Source: Syntrophus aciditrophicus SB (GTDB taxonomy: Bacteria; Desulfobacterota; Syntrophia; Syntrophales; Syntrophaceae). Taken from it: DNA of 64,000 bases. Location: positions 2,481,001-2,545,000 of the forward strand of contig NC_007759.1 in the NCBI RefSeq assembly GCF_000013405.1. The letters are read 5' to 3'. Each line of letters starts with the position of its first letter. Positions within the stretch are counted from its first letter, which is position 1. Both the position numbers and the translations under genes were made by a program. The notes beneath the pieces are model-generated. The model made no database searches, was not told the DNA's origin, and saw only the letters and a program-made list of their open reading frames with translations. Positions 46,918-56,429 of this stretch are shown piece by piece.

Positions 46918-46962
46918 CATGAATTTCCAGGCGCCCTGGATTTTCGACCGCGCATCCCGGTC

Positions 46963-48168
46963 TCACTCGTGCCGCAGGGCCACAATGGGGTCCAGGCGGG
47001 CGGCCTTGAGGGCCGGAAAGTAGCCGAAGATCACCCCGACCGCCGCGGAAAACAGGAAGGCGACAATCACGATTCCCGCGTTGAACACAAAAGGTACATG
47101 AAGCAGACTTGCCAGCCAGACGGAGCCGGCCAGGGCCAGTACAATCCCGAGAAGGCCGCCAAAGGAGGACAGAACCACCGCCTCCACCAGGAACTGCATC
47201 AGTACTTCCCGTTCCAGGGCGCCGATGGCGAGCCTGATGCCGATTTCATGGGTGCGCTCGGTGACGGAAACCAGCATGATATTCATGATGCCGATTCCCC
47301 CGACGAGCAGGCTGACCGCCGCCACGGCGCTCAGCAGGGCGGTGAGCATCTGCGTGGTCCCCGTCAGCATCTTGGTGATCTCCTTCATGTCCATCACATT
47401 GAAATTGTCGTCTTCATCAGGGGCGAGATGACGTCGCTCGCGCATCAGCTTCCCGATTTCCTGCTGGGCCCTTTCCGTCGACGCCCCCTCCCGGGCTGAT
47501 ACCTGAATGAGGCCGATGTTCTGACTGCCCGTGATCCGCCGTTGGAGGGTGCGCAGGGGGATCACCACGATATCGTCCTGGTCCTGCCCCATCGTACTCT
47601 GGCCTTTGGATTCCAGCACACCGATCACCTTGCAGGAAAGCTTCTCCAGACGGATCTTCTCTCCCATGGGGTCCTGGTTGCCGAAGAGTTTTCTGCGCAC
47701 GGTATCTCCCAGGATGCAGACCGCCGCCCCGGAGCGCAATTCGCTTTCACTGAACGTGCGCCCCGATCGCACGGACCGGTTGGTCACCTTGAAATAGGAA
47801 TTGTCCGTCCCCGTGACGTTCGTGGACCAGTTTTCATTTCCGGAGACGGCCTGGAGGCTCCGGGATGAAAGCGGCGCCACAGCGGCAATGGAACGGACAT
47901 CCCGGGCGATGGCCTCGGCGTCGCTCAGCTTGAAGGGAACCGTGTCGGAAGACTGACCGGGCCCCAGTCTCTTGCCCGGCGTCACCATGAGCAGATTGCT
48001 GCCCAGGCTGGAAATCTGCTGTGAGACCTGAACGGTCGCCCCGCCGCCGATGGTCACCATGATGATGACGGCGGCCACCCCGATCACGATCCCCAGGATC
48101 GTCAGAAAGGAACGCAGGACATTGCGCCGGATTTCACGAAACGCCAGTAGAATCGAATTTCCCAGCAT
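46963..48168 (-). CDS. MacB-type ABC transporter permease
   Basis: 401 residues. TM1 is near 20-42 (LTILGIVIGVAAVIIMVTIG), followed by a large periplasmic domain (about 45-270) with MacB-type segments (QQISSLGSNLLMVTPG, AVCILGDTVRRKLFG). Three C-terminal membrane helices follow (MNIMLVSVTERTHEIGIRLA is typical, and PALKAARLDPIVALRHE ends it). Unlike E. coli MacB, the ATPase is a separate protein encoded immediately upstream, sharing one base at the junction. Works with MacA and the TolC-like protein of this operon to export a substrate, often a macrolide, peptide or lipid. Confidence 0.93.
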   Translation of the reverse strand: MLGNSILLAFREIRRNVLRSFLTILGIVIGVAAVIIMVTIGGGATVQVSQQISSLGSNLLMVTPGKRLGPGQSSDTVPFKLSDAEAIARDVRSIAAVAPLSSRSLQAVSGNENWSTNVTGTDNSYFKVTNRSVRSGRTFSESELRSGAAVCILGDTVRRKLFGNQDPMGEKIRLEKLSCKVIGVLESKGQSTMGQDQDDIVVIPLRTLQRRITGSQNIGLIQVSAREGASTERAQQEIGKLMRERRHLAPDEDDNFNVMDMKEITKMLTGTTQMLTALLSAVAAVSLLVGGIGIMNIMLVSVTERTHEIGIRLAIGALEREVLMQFLVEAVVLSSFGGLLGIVLALAGSVWLASLLHVPFVFNAGIVIVAFLFSAAVGVIFGYFPALKAARLDPIVALRHE

Positions 48169-48881
48169 CAGTTTTGCCTCCCGTTTCTCTCATCCGACGC
48201 GACAAGACCGTCCAGGAACCGGACGGTGCGCTTTGCGTAGGCGGCCATGTCCGGTTCGTGGGTCACCATGATGATCGTAATCCCCGGGTCGCGGTTCAAA
48301 AGGGTGAGCAGCTCCATGATCTCCCGGCTGCGGGCCGTATCCAGGTTTCCCGTTGGTTCGTCGGCCAGCAGGACCTCCGGCCCGGTCACAATCGCCCGGG
48401 CAATGGCGACCCGCTGCTGCTGCCCTCCCGACAGTTCGCCGGGAGTGTGCGTTTCCCATCCCTTGAGCCCCACCGTTTCCAGGGCCTGCAGGGCGCGCCT
48501 CTTCCGCTCGGCGGCGGTCGCGCCTCGATAGATCAACGGCAGTTCCACGTTTTCCAGCGCCGAGGTGCGGTTCAGGAGATTAAATCCCTGGAAGACGAAT
48601 CCCTGGTAGTGGCGGCGCAAAAGGGCGCGCGAATTCCGGCTCAATTCCCCGACTTCCACCCCCTTGAAGAGATAGCTCCCCGCCGTTGGCGTATCCAGAC
48701 AGCCGAGGATGTTCATGCAGGTGGACTTGCCGGAGCCGCTCGGTCCCATGACCGCGACGAACTCGCCTGCATCGATGCGGAGATCCACGCCGCGAAGCGC
48801 CTCCACCGCCGCCTGCCCCTTCCCGAAGATTTTGGTCACCCCTTTCAGGACAATGAGGGGTTGTCCGGAGGAATCCATCAT
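48168..48881 (-). CDS. MacB/LolD-type ABC transporter ATPase
   Basis: 237 residues. Walker A GPSGSGKST near 47, signature LSGGQQQRVAIARA, Walker B VLLADEPTGNLD, and the H-loop in IIMVTHEPDMA. LDTPTAGSYLFKGVEV is typical of the MacB/LolD/FtsE class. The start overlaps the stop of macA by 4 bases. Provides ATP hydrolysis to the adjacent permease. Confidence 0.95.
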   Translation of the reverse strand: MMDSSGQPLIVLKGVTKIFGKGQAAVEALRGVDLRIDAGEFVAVMGPSGSGKSTCMNILGCLDTPTAGSYLFKGVEVGELSRNSRALLRRHYQGFVFQGFNLLNRTSALENVELPLIYRGATAAERKRRALQALETVGLKGWETHTPGELSGGQQQRVAIARAIVTGPEVLLADEPTGNLDTARSREIMELLTLLNRDPGITIIMVTHEPDMAAYAKRTVRFLDGLVASDERNGRQN

Positions 48882-50197
48882 TTCGCCTCCATCACGGAAT
48901 CGACCACCACAGCCATCCCGGGTTGAAGATCGCCGGCCCGCATTTCCGTCATGACGCCGTCGGTAGCCCCCACCGTCACGGGAACCGCTACCGGTCGCTC
49001 TTCCCTTAAAATCCAGACGTTTTGCTGCTTTTTGCTGCCGGCGGCATTCTCTCGCTCTGTCGCTTTAAAGCGCGGCGGTCGCGGAAGCAGCATGCTCACG
49101 AGTCCTCCGGAAGACTTCTTTTCCTCCTCCTGCACCGGCGGCGTAAAGCGGAGGGCTGCGCTGGGAATCAGGACGGCATTCTCCACGCTGTTCACCGTGA
49201 TGCTTGCCGTCGCCGTCATGCCCGGTCGGAGGGACAGATCCGAATTGTCCACCTTGAGCACGGTGGTATAAGTCACAACGCCTTCCGTGGTCTGAGAACC
49301 GTAGCGGGTCTGAACGACCTGCGCCTCGAAGGTGCGGTCCGGCCAGGCGTCCACGGTAAAGGCGGCTTTCTGTCCTTCCCGGATTTTTCCGACATCGGCC
49401 TCGTCCACATCCACCTGCAGTTCCATCTTCGCCAGATCCTCGGCAAGAGTGAACAGCACCGGGGTGGTCATGGACGCGGCCACGGTCTGACCTGGTTCCA
49501 CGCTGCGGTTCAGGACGATGCCGTTGACTGGGGACCGGATAATCGATTTGGACAGGTCCGTTTCACTGGCGGAGAGTGTGGCCTGGGCCTGGGAAACAGC
49601 CGCCCGGCAGTTGGCCAGATCGGCTTTGGCCCGCGCGAATGCCGCTTCGGCCGCATCCATTTCCGTCTGTGAAGGGACCTTGCCATTGCTGAGTTTCCAC
49701 ACCTGCTTGAACTGATTCAGTTTCGCCCGGGTTTCCGCAACAGTGGCCTCGGCCTGAAGAACCTTTGCCTTTGCCGCCTCCAGGGAAGCCCGGTGCTGAG
49801 TGATGGTCGCTTCAAGCTTCTCGGTGTCCAGTCTGGCCAGAATCCGACCAACCTTCACCCGGTCGTTGAAGTCGGCTTCAACACTCTTGACCGTCCCGGA
49901 AAGCTCGCTGCCCACTTCCACCGAGTTGGTGGGTTCCAGTGTACCCGTGGCCGTGACGGTCACGGTGAGATTACCCCGTTGCACTTCCCGGGTTTCGTAC
50001 CTCACCGCGCCGGACGTATGCGAAACTCTCCACATGATGACGGCGGCAGCAATGAAGATCACTGCCGCGATCACCAGAACGGGAATTCGCCATCTCCTCA
50101 ACCATCCAAAGCCTCCCGGCGCTGAATTCAGTTCCAGAGTCCGGGCAATCTCGGCATTTTCGGCAACTTCATCTGTTTTATCGGATTTCGCTTTCAT
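48878..50197 (-). CDS. macA: MacA-type periplasmic adaptor
   Basis: About 439 residues. A cytoplasmic N-terminus and one membrane helix (RIPVLVIAAVIFIAAAVIMW) precede a lipoyl/hairpin region (GTLEPTNSVEVGSELSGTV, long coiled coil HRASLEAAKAKVLQAEATVA), a beta-barrel domain and a membrane-proximal domain. It bridges the inner-membrane ABC transporter and the outer-membrane channel. ATG 50197 is chosen and overlaps the end of the TolC-like gene; in-frame ATGs at 50239 and 50266 lie deeper in that gene. The C-terminus contains a longer insertion (QEEEKKSSGGLVSMLLPRPP) not usual in MacA. Confidence 0.9.
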   Translation of the reverse strand: MKAKSDKTDEVAENAEIARTLELNSAPGGFGWLRRWRIPVLVIAAVIFIAAAVIMWRVSHTSGAVRYETREVQRGNLTVTVTATGTLEPTNSVEVGSELSGTVKSVEADFNDRVKVGRILARLDTEKLEATITQHRASLEAAKAKVLQAEATVAETRAKLNQFKQVWKLSNGKVPSQTEMDAAEAAFARAKADLANCRAAVSQAQATLSASETDLSKSIIRSPVNGIVLNRSVEPGQTVAASMTTPVLFTLAEDLAKMELQVDVDEADVGKIREGQKAAFTVDAWPDRTFEAQVVQTRYGSQTTEGVVTYTTVLKVDNSDLSLRPGMTATASITVNSVENAVLIPSAALRFTPPVQEEEKKSSGGLVSMLLPRPPRFKATERENAAGSKKQQNVWILREERPVAVPVTVGATDGVMTEMRAGDLQPGMAVVVDSVMEAK

Positions 50198-51689
50198 TGC
50201 TCTCTCGCTTACTGATGTTGGTAGATTCCTGTTTTTCATCGGCAGCGGCCAGGGAGGTCCATCCACCGCCCAGGGCCTTGTACAGACGGATGAGATTGGA
50301 AAGAACCGCCCCGTTGCTCTGAGCCAGTTCCTCCTGCAGGATCAGAAGCGACCGCTGCGCCTCCAGGACACTGTCGAAATCAGCCAGCCCGCTCTGGTAC
50401 TTGTATCCGGCCTGCCTCGCCGCCTGCTGAGCCGCCGAGACCGCTTCGCTCAGGGCCTGGCGGCGCTGCTCCTCCTCGGCATAGGCTGTCAGGGCGTTTT
50501 CCACTTCCTTGAGGGCATTCAGGACCGCTGTCTCATAGCCCGTCAGGGCCTGCTCCTGGAGGGCTGTCTGGACCTCGATGTTCTGCCGGATTGCACGGGC
50601 ATCGAAAATCCGCCAGGTTACCCCGGCACCGCCGCCGGCCGTCCGGCTTCCCGAGGAAAAAAGGTTGCTTGAAGAAAAGGCCTCCAGACCGATTGAGCCG
50701 CTCAGGGTAAATTTGGGATAGAGTTCCGCGGTGGCCACCCCGATCCGGGCTGTCTGAGCAGCCAACTCGCGTTCGGCACGGCGGACATCGGGCCGTTGCA
50801 GAAGGACATCCGCAGGCACCCCTGCCGCAACCGCCGGGTTTGCAACCGGAACAGGCTTTCGCTCTTCCAGTTCCCCATGGAGCGTTCCCGGCTGCTCGCC
50901 CAGCAGGACAGCCAGGTTGTTCTTTGCCTCTTCAAGGCCGGTCCGCAGAGTCGGTATCTGCGAGCGCGTTCTTTCCAGATTGTAACGGGCCTGCTGCACG
51001 GCCAGTTCATCACTCAAGCCAGCCTGCTGCCGCCAGCGTGTCAATTCAAAGGTTTCCTGCTGCGTTGCCAGATTGCTCTCCGCCACGGTCAGCAGATCCT
51101 GATACTTACGGACTTCAACGTAGTTGAGGGCCACTTCGGCAAGGAGAGAAACCAGCGCGTCGCGCAGATCCTCCTGACTGGCCTGGAGATCGGCCTCGGC
51201 GGCCTCCACGGAGCGCCGGACGCCGCCGAAGAGATCCAGCTCCCAGCCGGCATCGAGGCCCGCCACGTAAAAACTGCTCGTTGTCCCCCCGCCCGTTTCT
51301 TCGCTGCTGCGGCTCCGGGTGGCGGAACTCGAGACATCCAGCGTCGGGAAGAGTCCGGCCCGGGTTACGCCCCGGCTTGCCCGCGCCTGACGGACCCGAG
51401 CCCTGGCTTTCCTGAGATCGCGGTTGCCTGCAATCGCGCGCGTCATCAGGCTGGATAATTCCGGATCGTTCAGATTCGTCCACCATTTCTCCAGACTTGC
51501 GGGACCGGTTTCTTCCGCGGTCAAGCCGCTCTTCAAGGGCGTGTGCCAGCTTTTCGACAGTTCGGTTGCCGGAGGAGTATAATCGGGTCCTACGGTGGCA
51601 CAGCCGCTCAGAATCAGGGCAGCCAGCATCAACGCCCGTGCGCTCTCTGCGATTCGTTTCCCGGCGGCTTTCCCAGAGAATAGATTCAT
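50178..51689 (-). CDS. TolC/NodT-family outer-membrane efflux lipoprotein
   Basis: 503 residues. Signal peptide with lipobox (LAALILSGCATVGPDYTPP), then two repeats of the TolC-like helical hairpin with PLNDPELSSLMTRAI-like and VPADVLLQRPDVRRAERELA segments, standard for the NodT/OprM family. Forms the outer-membrane exit duct for the MacA/ABC pump encoded downstream. AGGAG lies 10 bases before ATG 51689. Its start overlaps the end of the TetR gene by 4 bases, showing a fully coupled operon. Confidence 0.94.
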   Translation of the reverse strand: MNLFSGKAAGKRIAESARALMLAALILSGCATVGPDYTPPATELSKSWHTPLKSGLTAEETGPASLEKWWTNLNDPELSSLMTRAIAGNRDLRKARARVRQARASRGVTRAGLFPTLDVSSSATRSRSSEETGGGTTSSFYVAGLDAGWELDLFGGVRRSVEAAEADLQASQEDLRDALVSLLAEVALNYVEVRKYQDLLTVAESNLATQQETFELTRWRQQAGLSDELAVQQARYNLERTRSQIPTLRTGLEEAKNNLAVLLGEQPGTLHGELEERKPVPVANPAVAAGVPADVLLQRPDVRRAERELAAQTARIGVATAELYPKFTLSGSIGLEAFSSSNLFSSGSRTAGGGAGVTWRIFDARAIRQNIEVQTALQEQALTGYETAVLNALKEVENALTAYAEEEQRRQALSEAVSAAQQAARQAGYKYQSGLADFDSVLEAQRSLLILQEELAQSNGAVLSNLIRLYKALGGGWTSLAAADEKQESTNISKRESNESEIR

Positions 51690-52396
51690 GAATTGCCCGC
51701 TCCTGTCTCGAGAGTTGCTGACTTTTTTCCCCCTTTGAGCCCCATGTGCTCTTCCTCCATCGCTTCACGCAGGGCCCGCATTCCAGCCAGAGAGAACCTA
51801 ACCACGTGGTCTGCATAGGCATATATATCATCAATTTTCGGGGGATCATCCGGTTCCGCATTCTTTTTCCCCCGCCCCCAACGGGCAACCAGGGGATTCA
51901 TGCACTGACTCATGATACTGATCTCACAGAATTTTGCCTCCCTGTCGGACACCAGGGGGCCAAGAAGCTCGCGAACCAGTCCTGCCGTCCTCATTTGCAA
52001 GGGTCGGATCTCTTCCCGGAGAACCTCTTCCAGCAATCCTGTCGGATTGGCCATTTCCCTCTGCATGAACCAGAATTCCCTGTTGTTTTCGTCCGCCATC
52101 CGGCACAGAGTGGCGGTTATATGCCCCCGGAGACGCTCTTCCGGCGGGGCGTCTTCCCTGACGCCTCCGGATGGGGGATGGGCCTTGATGGACTCGGAAA
52201 AGGCGTGGCGCCAGGCTTCGATGTAGAGGGCCTGTTTGCTGCCGAAGTGATAATTGACCGCCGCTATGTTGGTCCCGGCCCGCTCGCATATTTCCGCAAT
52301 GGTCGCGTTCCGGAAGCCCTTTTCAGCGAAGATTTCCTCTGCCGTCGTCAGGAGACTCTGACGGGTTTTCGCAGCGCCTTCCCTCGGAATCTTCAT
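51686..52396 (-). CDS. TetR-family repressor with CerR-type C-terminal domain
   Basis: 236 residues. The N-terminal helix-turn-helix (TRQSLLTTAEEIFAEKGFRN, IAEICERAGTNIAAVNYHFG) is followed by a ligand-binding domain with EFWFMQREMANPT and CEISIMSQCMNP, typical of the CecR/DUF1956 class. It is the first gene of the efflux operon and is coupled to the outer-membrane gene. GAGGAAAAAGG precedes the ATG. Palindromes immediately upstream are the probable operator, so it likely represses its own operon until a ligand binds. Confidence 0.92.
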   Translation of the reverse strand: MKIPREGAAKTRQSLLTTAEEIFAEKGFRNATIAEICERAGTNIAAVNYHFGSKQALYIEAWRHAFSESIKAHPPSGGVREDAPPEERLRGHITATLCRMADENNREFWFMQREMANPTGLLEEVLREEIRPLQMRTAGLVRELLGPLVSDREAKFCEISIMSQCMNPLVARWGRGKKNAEPDDPPKIDDIYAYADHVVRFSLAGMRALREAMEEEHMGLKGGKKSATLETGAGNS

Positions 52397-52424
52397 CCTT
52401 TTTCCTCACTTTTTTTTAATTTAG

Positions 52425-52451
52425 AATGTACATTTAAAATGTATATTTTAA
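52425..52451 (-). promoter_or_regulatory. Candidate TetR operator
   Basis: Two overlapping AT-rich palindromes, AATGTACATT (52425-52434) and TTAAAATGTATATTTTAA (52434-52451), lie 29-55 bases upstream of the TetR start codon. Both contain ATGTAC/ATGTAT-type half sites. Placement and symmetry suggest autorepression of the efflux operon. Confidence 0.6.
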
Positions 52452-52484
52452 ATTTTCAATAGAATTTCCACCGGGAATAAAACA

Positions 52485-52513
52485 CACCCGTTATTCCGGA
52501 AGAATAACGGGTG
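52485..52513. terminator. Strong hairpin without a T-run
   Basis: A perfect 12-bp stem CACCCGTTATTC/GAATAACGGGTG with a five-base loop, in the divergent region between the TetR gene and prfC. There is no T-tract on either side, so it may be an mRNA 5' structure of the efflux operon, a protein-binding site or a remnant terminator. Confidence 0.4.
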
Positions 52514-52542
52514 ATACCGTGCCCAAAATCGGTAATCATGCC

Positions 52543-52570
52543 TTGACAAAATCATCATTTTTATTATAGA
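52543..52570 (+). promoter_or_regulatory. Sigma-70-type promoter for prfC
   Basis: TTGACA at 52543-52548 and TATAGA at 52565-52570 with a 16-base spacer. The predicted transcript begins near 52577, only about 10 bases before a terminator-like hairpin. Confidence 0.65.
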
Positions 52571-52586
52571 AAGCCACGTTTATCAT

Positions 52587-52613
52587 CGGGCCTCGAAAGG
52601 CCCGCTTTTTTTT
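52587..52613 (+). terminator. Intrinsic terminator in the prfC leader
   Basis: CGGGCCT-CGAA-AGGCCCG (52587-52604) followed by C and eight T residues is a textbook rho-independent terminator. It is placed between the prfC promoter and its start codon (52651), so transcription of prfC must pass it, or another promoter is used. A conditional attenuator is the interesting alternative to a simple terminator of an upstream RNA. Confidence 0.8.
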
Positions 52614-52650
52614 ACACTTCGACGAGAATTGAAAGGATTTTGAAGTTAGG

Positions 52651-54240
52651 ATGTACCAGAAAGAAATCGAACAGCGCCGGACCTTCGGCATCATCAGCCA
52701 TCCGGACGCCGGAAAAACCACCTTGACGGAAAAGCTGCTCCTCTTTGGCGGGGCAATCCAGCTTGCCGGAACGGTCAAGGCCCGCAAGGCCACCCGCCAC
52801 GCCACAAGCGACTGGATGGCCATCGAAAAGGAACGCGGCATTTCCGTAACCACCTCGGTGATGAAGTTTCATTACCGGGATTTTGAAATCAACCTCCTCG
52901 ACACCCCGGGGCATCAGGATTTCTCCGAGGACACCTACCGGGTGCTCACAGCGGTGGACAGCGCGGTCATGGTCATTGACGGGGCAAAGGGCGTGGAACC
53001 CCAGACGGAAAAACTCATGGAGATCTGCCTGCTGCGCAACACCCCGGTGATCACCTTCATCAACAAGCTGGACCGGGAGGTGTTGTCGCCCCTGGAACTG
53101 CTGGCCGATATCGAAAAGAAACTGCAGATCGAATGCGTCCCCATGTCCTGGCCGATCGGAATGGGCAAGAGTTTCCGTGGGGTATACAACCTGTATCGCA
53201 GGGAACTGCAATTGTTTACGCCCGGCGCTTCAACCCGCGGCGGCGAGGTCTTCGTCATCCGCGATCTTGACGATCCGGAACTGGACAGGCGGCTGGGTTC
53301 CCAGGCCGACGAACTGCGCGAAGACATCGCCCTGATGGAAGGAGCGGCTAATCCCTTTGTTTATGAGCACTTTCTGAAGGCGAATCAGACACCCGTTTTC
53401 TTCGGCAGCGCCATCAACAATTTCGGCGTCCGCGAGCTGCTGGACGCCGTCGTGGAGCTGGCCCCCAGTCCCCGTCCCCGCCTGGCAACCACCCGAGAGG
53501 TTTTGCCCTCGGAAGAGCAGTTTTCCGGCTTTGCCTTCAAGATTCAGGCGAATATGGACAGCGCCCACCGCGACCGCATCGCCTTCGTGCGGATCTGTTC
53601 CGGAAAATTCACCCGGGGGATGAAAGTCCGCCACAACCGGATCGGCAAAGACGTGACCCTGGCCAACGCCACGATCTTCATGGCCCAGGATCGCGCCTCG
53701 GTGGAAGAGGCCTATCCCGGAGACATCATCGGGATTCACAACCACGGAACCATCCGGATCGGGGACACCTTCACCGAAGGAGAGGAACTGAGATTCACGG
53801 GAATCCCCAACTTCGCCCCGGAACACTTCTGCCGGGTCCGGCTGAAAAATCCCTTGAAAACCAAGCAGCTTCAGAAAGGACTTAACCAGCTATCTGAGGA
53901 AGGGATCGTTCAGGTCTTCCGTCCCCTGACCAGCAACGACTATATCCTGGGCGTGGTTGGCGTTCTGCAGTTTGACGTAACCATGGTGCGCCTTCTGAAC
54001 GAATACGGCGTCGAAGCGGATTACGAGTCGGTGGATTACGCCGCCGCCCGCTGGGTCACCTGCCCGGAGCGGGAAAAACTGGAAAATTTTGAAAAGCAGC
54101 ATCGGTCCAATCTGGCACTTGATTCCGAGGGGAATCTGATCTACCTTGCACTCAGCCAATGGCGCCTCTCCAACACAATGGAGGAATGGCCCGATATCAC
54201 GATGCACAAGACCATGGAGCACAGTCAGCGGCTCAATTGA
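52651..54240 (+). CDS. prfC: Peptide chain release factor 3
   Basis: 529 residues, the RF3 length. This GTPase recycles RF1/RF2 after termination. G1 [15 protein letters not shown]2/G3 [10 protein letters not shown] and [15 protein letters not shown]4 FINKLDRE, then RF3-specific domains ([42 protein letters not shown]). ATG 52651 has GTTAGG directly in front and AAAGGA about 13 bases upstream, a weak initiation site. A terminator-like hairpin in the leader suggests controlled expression. Confidence 0.96.
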   Translation: MYQKEIEQRRTFGIISHPDAGKTTLTEKLLLFGGAIQLAGTVKARKATRHATSDWMAIEKERGISVTTSVMKFHYRDFEINLLDTPGHQDFSEDTYRVLTAVDSAVMVIDGAKGVEPQTEKLMEICLLRNTPVITFINKLDREVLSPLELLADIEKKLQIECVPMSWPIGMGKSFRGVYNLYRRELQLFTPGASTRGGEVFVIRDLDDPELDRRLGSQADELREDIALMEGAANPFVYEHFLKANQTPVFFGSAINNFGVRELLDAVVELAPSPRPRLATTREVLPSEEQFSGFAFKIQANMDSAHRDRIAFVRICSGKFTRGMKVRHNRIGKDVTLANATIFMAQDRASVEEAYPGDIIGIHNHGTIRIGDTFTEGEELRFTGIPNFAPEHFCRVRLKNPLKTKQLQKGLNQLSEEGIVQVFRPLTSNDYILGVVGVLQFDVTMVRLLNEYGVEADYESVDYAAARWVTCPEREKLENFEKQHRSNLALDSEGNLIYLALSQWRLSNTMEEWPDITMHKTMEHSQRLN

Positions 54241-54293
54241 TGCGACGTTTGTTATAATTCCGGATCAAAGAGAACCGCAGGGCGGCGCGGCGC

Positions 54294-54460
54294 AACGATA
54301 CAGGCTTGCAGAGGCGCCTGTCGAACAGCCGATGGCGGAAACGAAAGAAAGTTCGTTTTGATATGGAATTGGAATCAGAAAGGAGCGAGGAATGACGGAT
54401 AAGGCGTTTCAGGATTGCTACCCGGACGAGTTCGCCCATTGCTACGGATGCGGGCGGCTG
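54294..54460. repeat. Source copy of a 167-bp duplicated block (thioesterase leader and start)
   Basis: This block spans the thioesterase leader, its ribosome binding site and first about 23 codons. It aligns without gaps to 57088-57254, with about 15 mismatches by hand count. The intact start codon here is ACG in the other copy, so this is the functional copy. Confidence 0.85.
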
Positions 54461-54862
54461 AATGAGGAAGGACTGCAGATTAAAAGCTACTGGGACGGGG
54501 AGGAAAGCGTCTGCCATTATACGCCCCGCCCTTTTCACACCGGAGGCTTCCCCGGCTACTGCTATGGCGGACTGATCTGTTCCTTGATCGACTGCCACAG
54601 CGCCGCAACCGCCGCGGCGGCCAGGCTGCGCGCGGATGGATTTTCCCTGGGCGAAAAACCCCTGTCCCGCTTTGTTTCCGCATCTCTCAAGGTTGATTTT
54701 CTCAAACCCACCCCTATGGGAACCCCTCTGGAATTGAGGTCGAAAATTCTGGAGATCAAGGACCGGAAGATCATCGTCAGCACCACCCTGGCCGCGGACG
54801 GTGAGCTCCGCGCCAGAGGCGAAGAAATTCTGGTTCAGCTTCCGGAAAGCAACAGGTCTTAG
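54392..54862 (+). CDS. PaaI-type hotdog-fold thioesterase
   Basis: 156 residues, one hotdog domain. CYGCGRLNEEGLQIKSY near the N-terminus, HTGGFPGYCYGGLICSLIDC (catalytic helix region) and LKVDFLKPTPMG / ARGEEILVQLP as in PaaI-like acyl-CoA thioesterases. It probably hydrolyses an acyl- or aryl-CoA. AAAGGAGCGAGGA lies directly before the ATG. It is 150 bases after prfC. An aryl-CoA ligase is encoded 8 kb away, so an aromatic CoA substrate is conceivable but unproven. Confidence 0.85.
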   Translation: MTDKAFQDCYPDEFAHCYGCGRLNEEGLQIKSYWDGEESVCHYTPRPFHTGGFPGYCYGGLICSLIDCHSAATAAAARLRADGFSLGEKPLSRFVSASLKVDFLKPTPMGTPLELRSKILEIKDRKIIVSTTLAADGELRARGEEILVQLPESNRS

Positions 54863-54889
54863 CGCTCCATCATCAATCCCCATTCACAG

Positions 54890-54934
54890 AAAAAAACCCC
54901 GGGCACAGATAGAAAACACTGTCCACGCCCGGGG
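54890..54934 (-). terminator. Intrinsic terminator after the DASS transporter
   Basis: CCCCGGGC (54897-54904) pairs with GCCCGGGG (54927-54934); on the minus strand the stem is followed by seven T residues. It lies about 32 bases past the transporter stop and also between convergent genes. Confidence 0.85.
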
Positions 54935-54965
54935 CATCAAAATGGTTACCCTGCCGATTTACAAA

Positions 54966-56429
54966 TTACCGGATAACGCCGATCATCTTCCAGTATGGCA
55001 CGGCCACCAGCAGGGAAATAAAGGCCGCCACAATGTAAATCAAGCCGAACTTAAACACATGGGCCGGCGCCCACCCCTTGCCCTGAATCATCCCTTCACC
55101 CATCAGAATAAAGGGCTGCTGGTATGACAACAGGAAAAAGTTGACAGCGATCAGATAGGCCATGGTCACCGCCAGGGGATGATAACCGAAATCGTTGAAG
55201 AGCGGGATCAGCATGATGATGGTCAACGCGGCGGTAGTGAATCCCCAGGGAACATCAATGAAACGGATAAGCATGAGCCCCGCGGTGATGACCAGCATGA
55301 ACAGCAGGGGAGCGCCCGCTATGGACATGATGGGCCCTTTGATCAGGGGGCCGAACCAGGCGGAGATTCCGGAAACACCGAAGATGGGGGGCAGAGCCAC
55401 GGCGATGCCGAAGAAGCAGACCACGTCCCAGTTGATGCCGGAGCTGATTTCCGGACCTGCGATAATGCGGAACATGACGAAGAGGAACAGGGCGAACAGG
55501 GCTGTAGCCGCAGTGGGAATTCCGTGCTGCTTTTCCGTGAAGAACATCAACAGCGAACCGACAAGGATCAAAAGGGAAATGATTTCATCCTTGGACATGG
55601 GGCCCAGTTTCTTGTATTCCTCCTTGAAGACGTCGGAGCTGATGGCGATGGCTTCTTTCGGCCTGGCCAGAATGTAAGCCAGGGCAACATACACAAAAGT
55701 CACCACAAACCAGGGCAGGGCCAGAATCTTGAACCAGTCGTCAAAATTACAGAGGTGCTTGATCTCTGGAGGAAAGAATCCCTGCATGATCGGTCCGGAG
55801 AGAGATCCGGTCAACCATCCGGTCCCAGGGAAGAGAGCCATTCCCCAGGCCAGCAGACAGATATAGGCCGAACCCTTGGAACGGTACTCCAGTTTACAGG
55901 CTTCCACAATCCCGATGGCAATCGGAACAACAATAGCCACACGGACGGTGATGGAAGGTGTCAGGGCTGAAAGGGCCACGCCGATCACGAGCCAGCTGAT
56001 CGCCAGGCCGAGCCAGGTTGCCGGAAAAGTCTTCAGAACCATATAGGCGATGCGCTTGCCCAAACCCGTTTTCTGCAGAACGAAACCAAAATAGAGTGCG
56101 GGGATCAGAACCCAGACGGCTGATGAAGTGAAGCCGCCCATGACGACCCCATAGATTTGCGGCGGCGCCTTGAAGGGGACTTTGCCCGGAAACACCAGAC
56201 CTGCTTTGTAGGCAAAAAATAGTGCCAGGGTAAGACCAAGGATGATGGAAGTACCAGACATGAAAGGCAGGTTACCGGGACGGAAGATCCACATCCCCAG
56301 ACCCGCGATAACGGTGCCCATGACGTAATGTCCCAGAGGCGACAACCCGGGGGCAAACGGCTGCACCAGAGCGATCAGGATACCAAGCACAGCAATTGCT
56401 ATCACTCCTAACATCTTGCGATCAATCAT
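54966..56429 (-). CDS. DASS/SLC13-family anion transporter
   Basis: 487 residues with about twelve membrane segments. Family features include SALTPSITVRVAIVVPIAIG near the first hairpin, GTGWLTGSLSGPIMQGFF, the second repeat with INWDVVCFFGIAVALPPIFG and VPWGFTTAALTIIMLIPLF. Such carriers move dicarboxylates, citrate or sulfate with sodium, or exchange them. The substrate is not assignable. Strong terminator downstream; TGACAATAT-rich DNA upstream may hold its promoter. Confidence 0.88.
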   Translation of the reverse strand: MIDRKMLGVIAIAVLGILIALVQPFAPGLSPLGHYVMGTVIAGLGMWIFRPGNLPFMSGTSIILGLTLALFFAYKAGLVFPGKVPFKAPPQIYGVVMGGFTSSAVWVLIPALYFGFVLQKTGLGKRIAYMVLKTFPATWLGLAISWLVIGVALSALTPSITVRVAIVVPIAIGIVEACKLEYRSKGSAYICLLAWGMALFPGTGWLTGSLSGPIMQGFFPPEIKHLCNFDDWFKILALPWFVVTFVYVALAYILARPKEAIAISSDVFKEEYKKLGPMSKDEIISLLILVGSLLMFFTEKQHGIPTAATALFALFLFVMFRIIAGPEISSGINWDVVCFFGIAVALPPIFGVSGISAWFGPLIKGPIMSIAGAPLLFMLVITAGLMLIRFIDVPWGFTTAALTIIMLIPLFNDFGYHPLAVTMAYLIAVNFFLLSYQQPFILMGEGMIQGKGWAPAHVFKFGLIYIVAAFISLLVAVPYWKMIGVIR

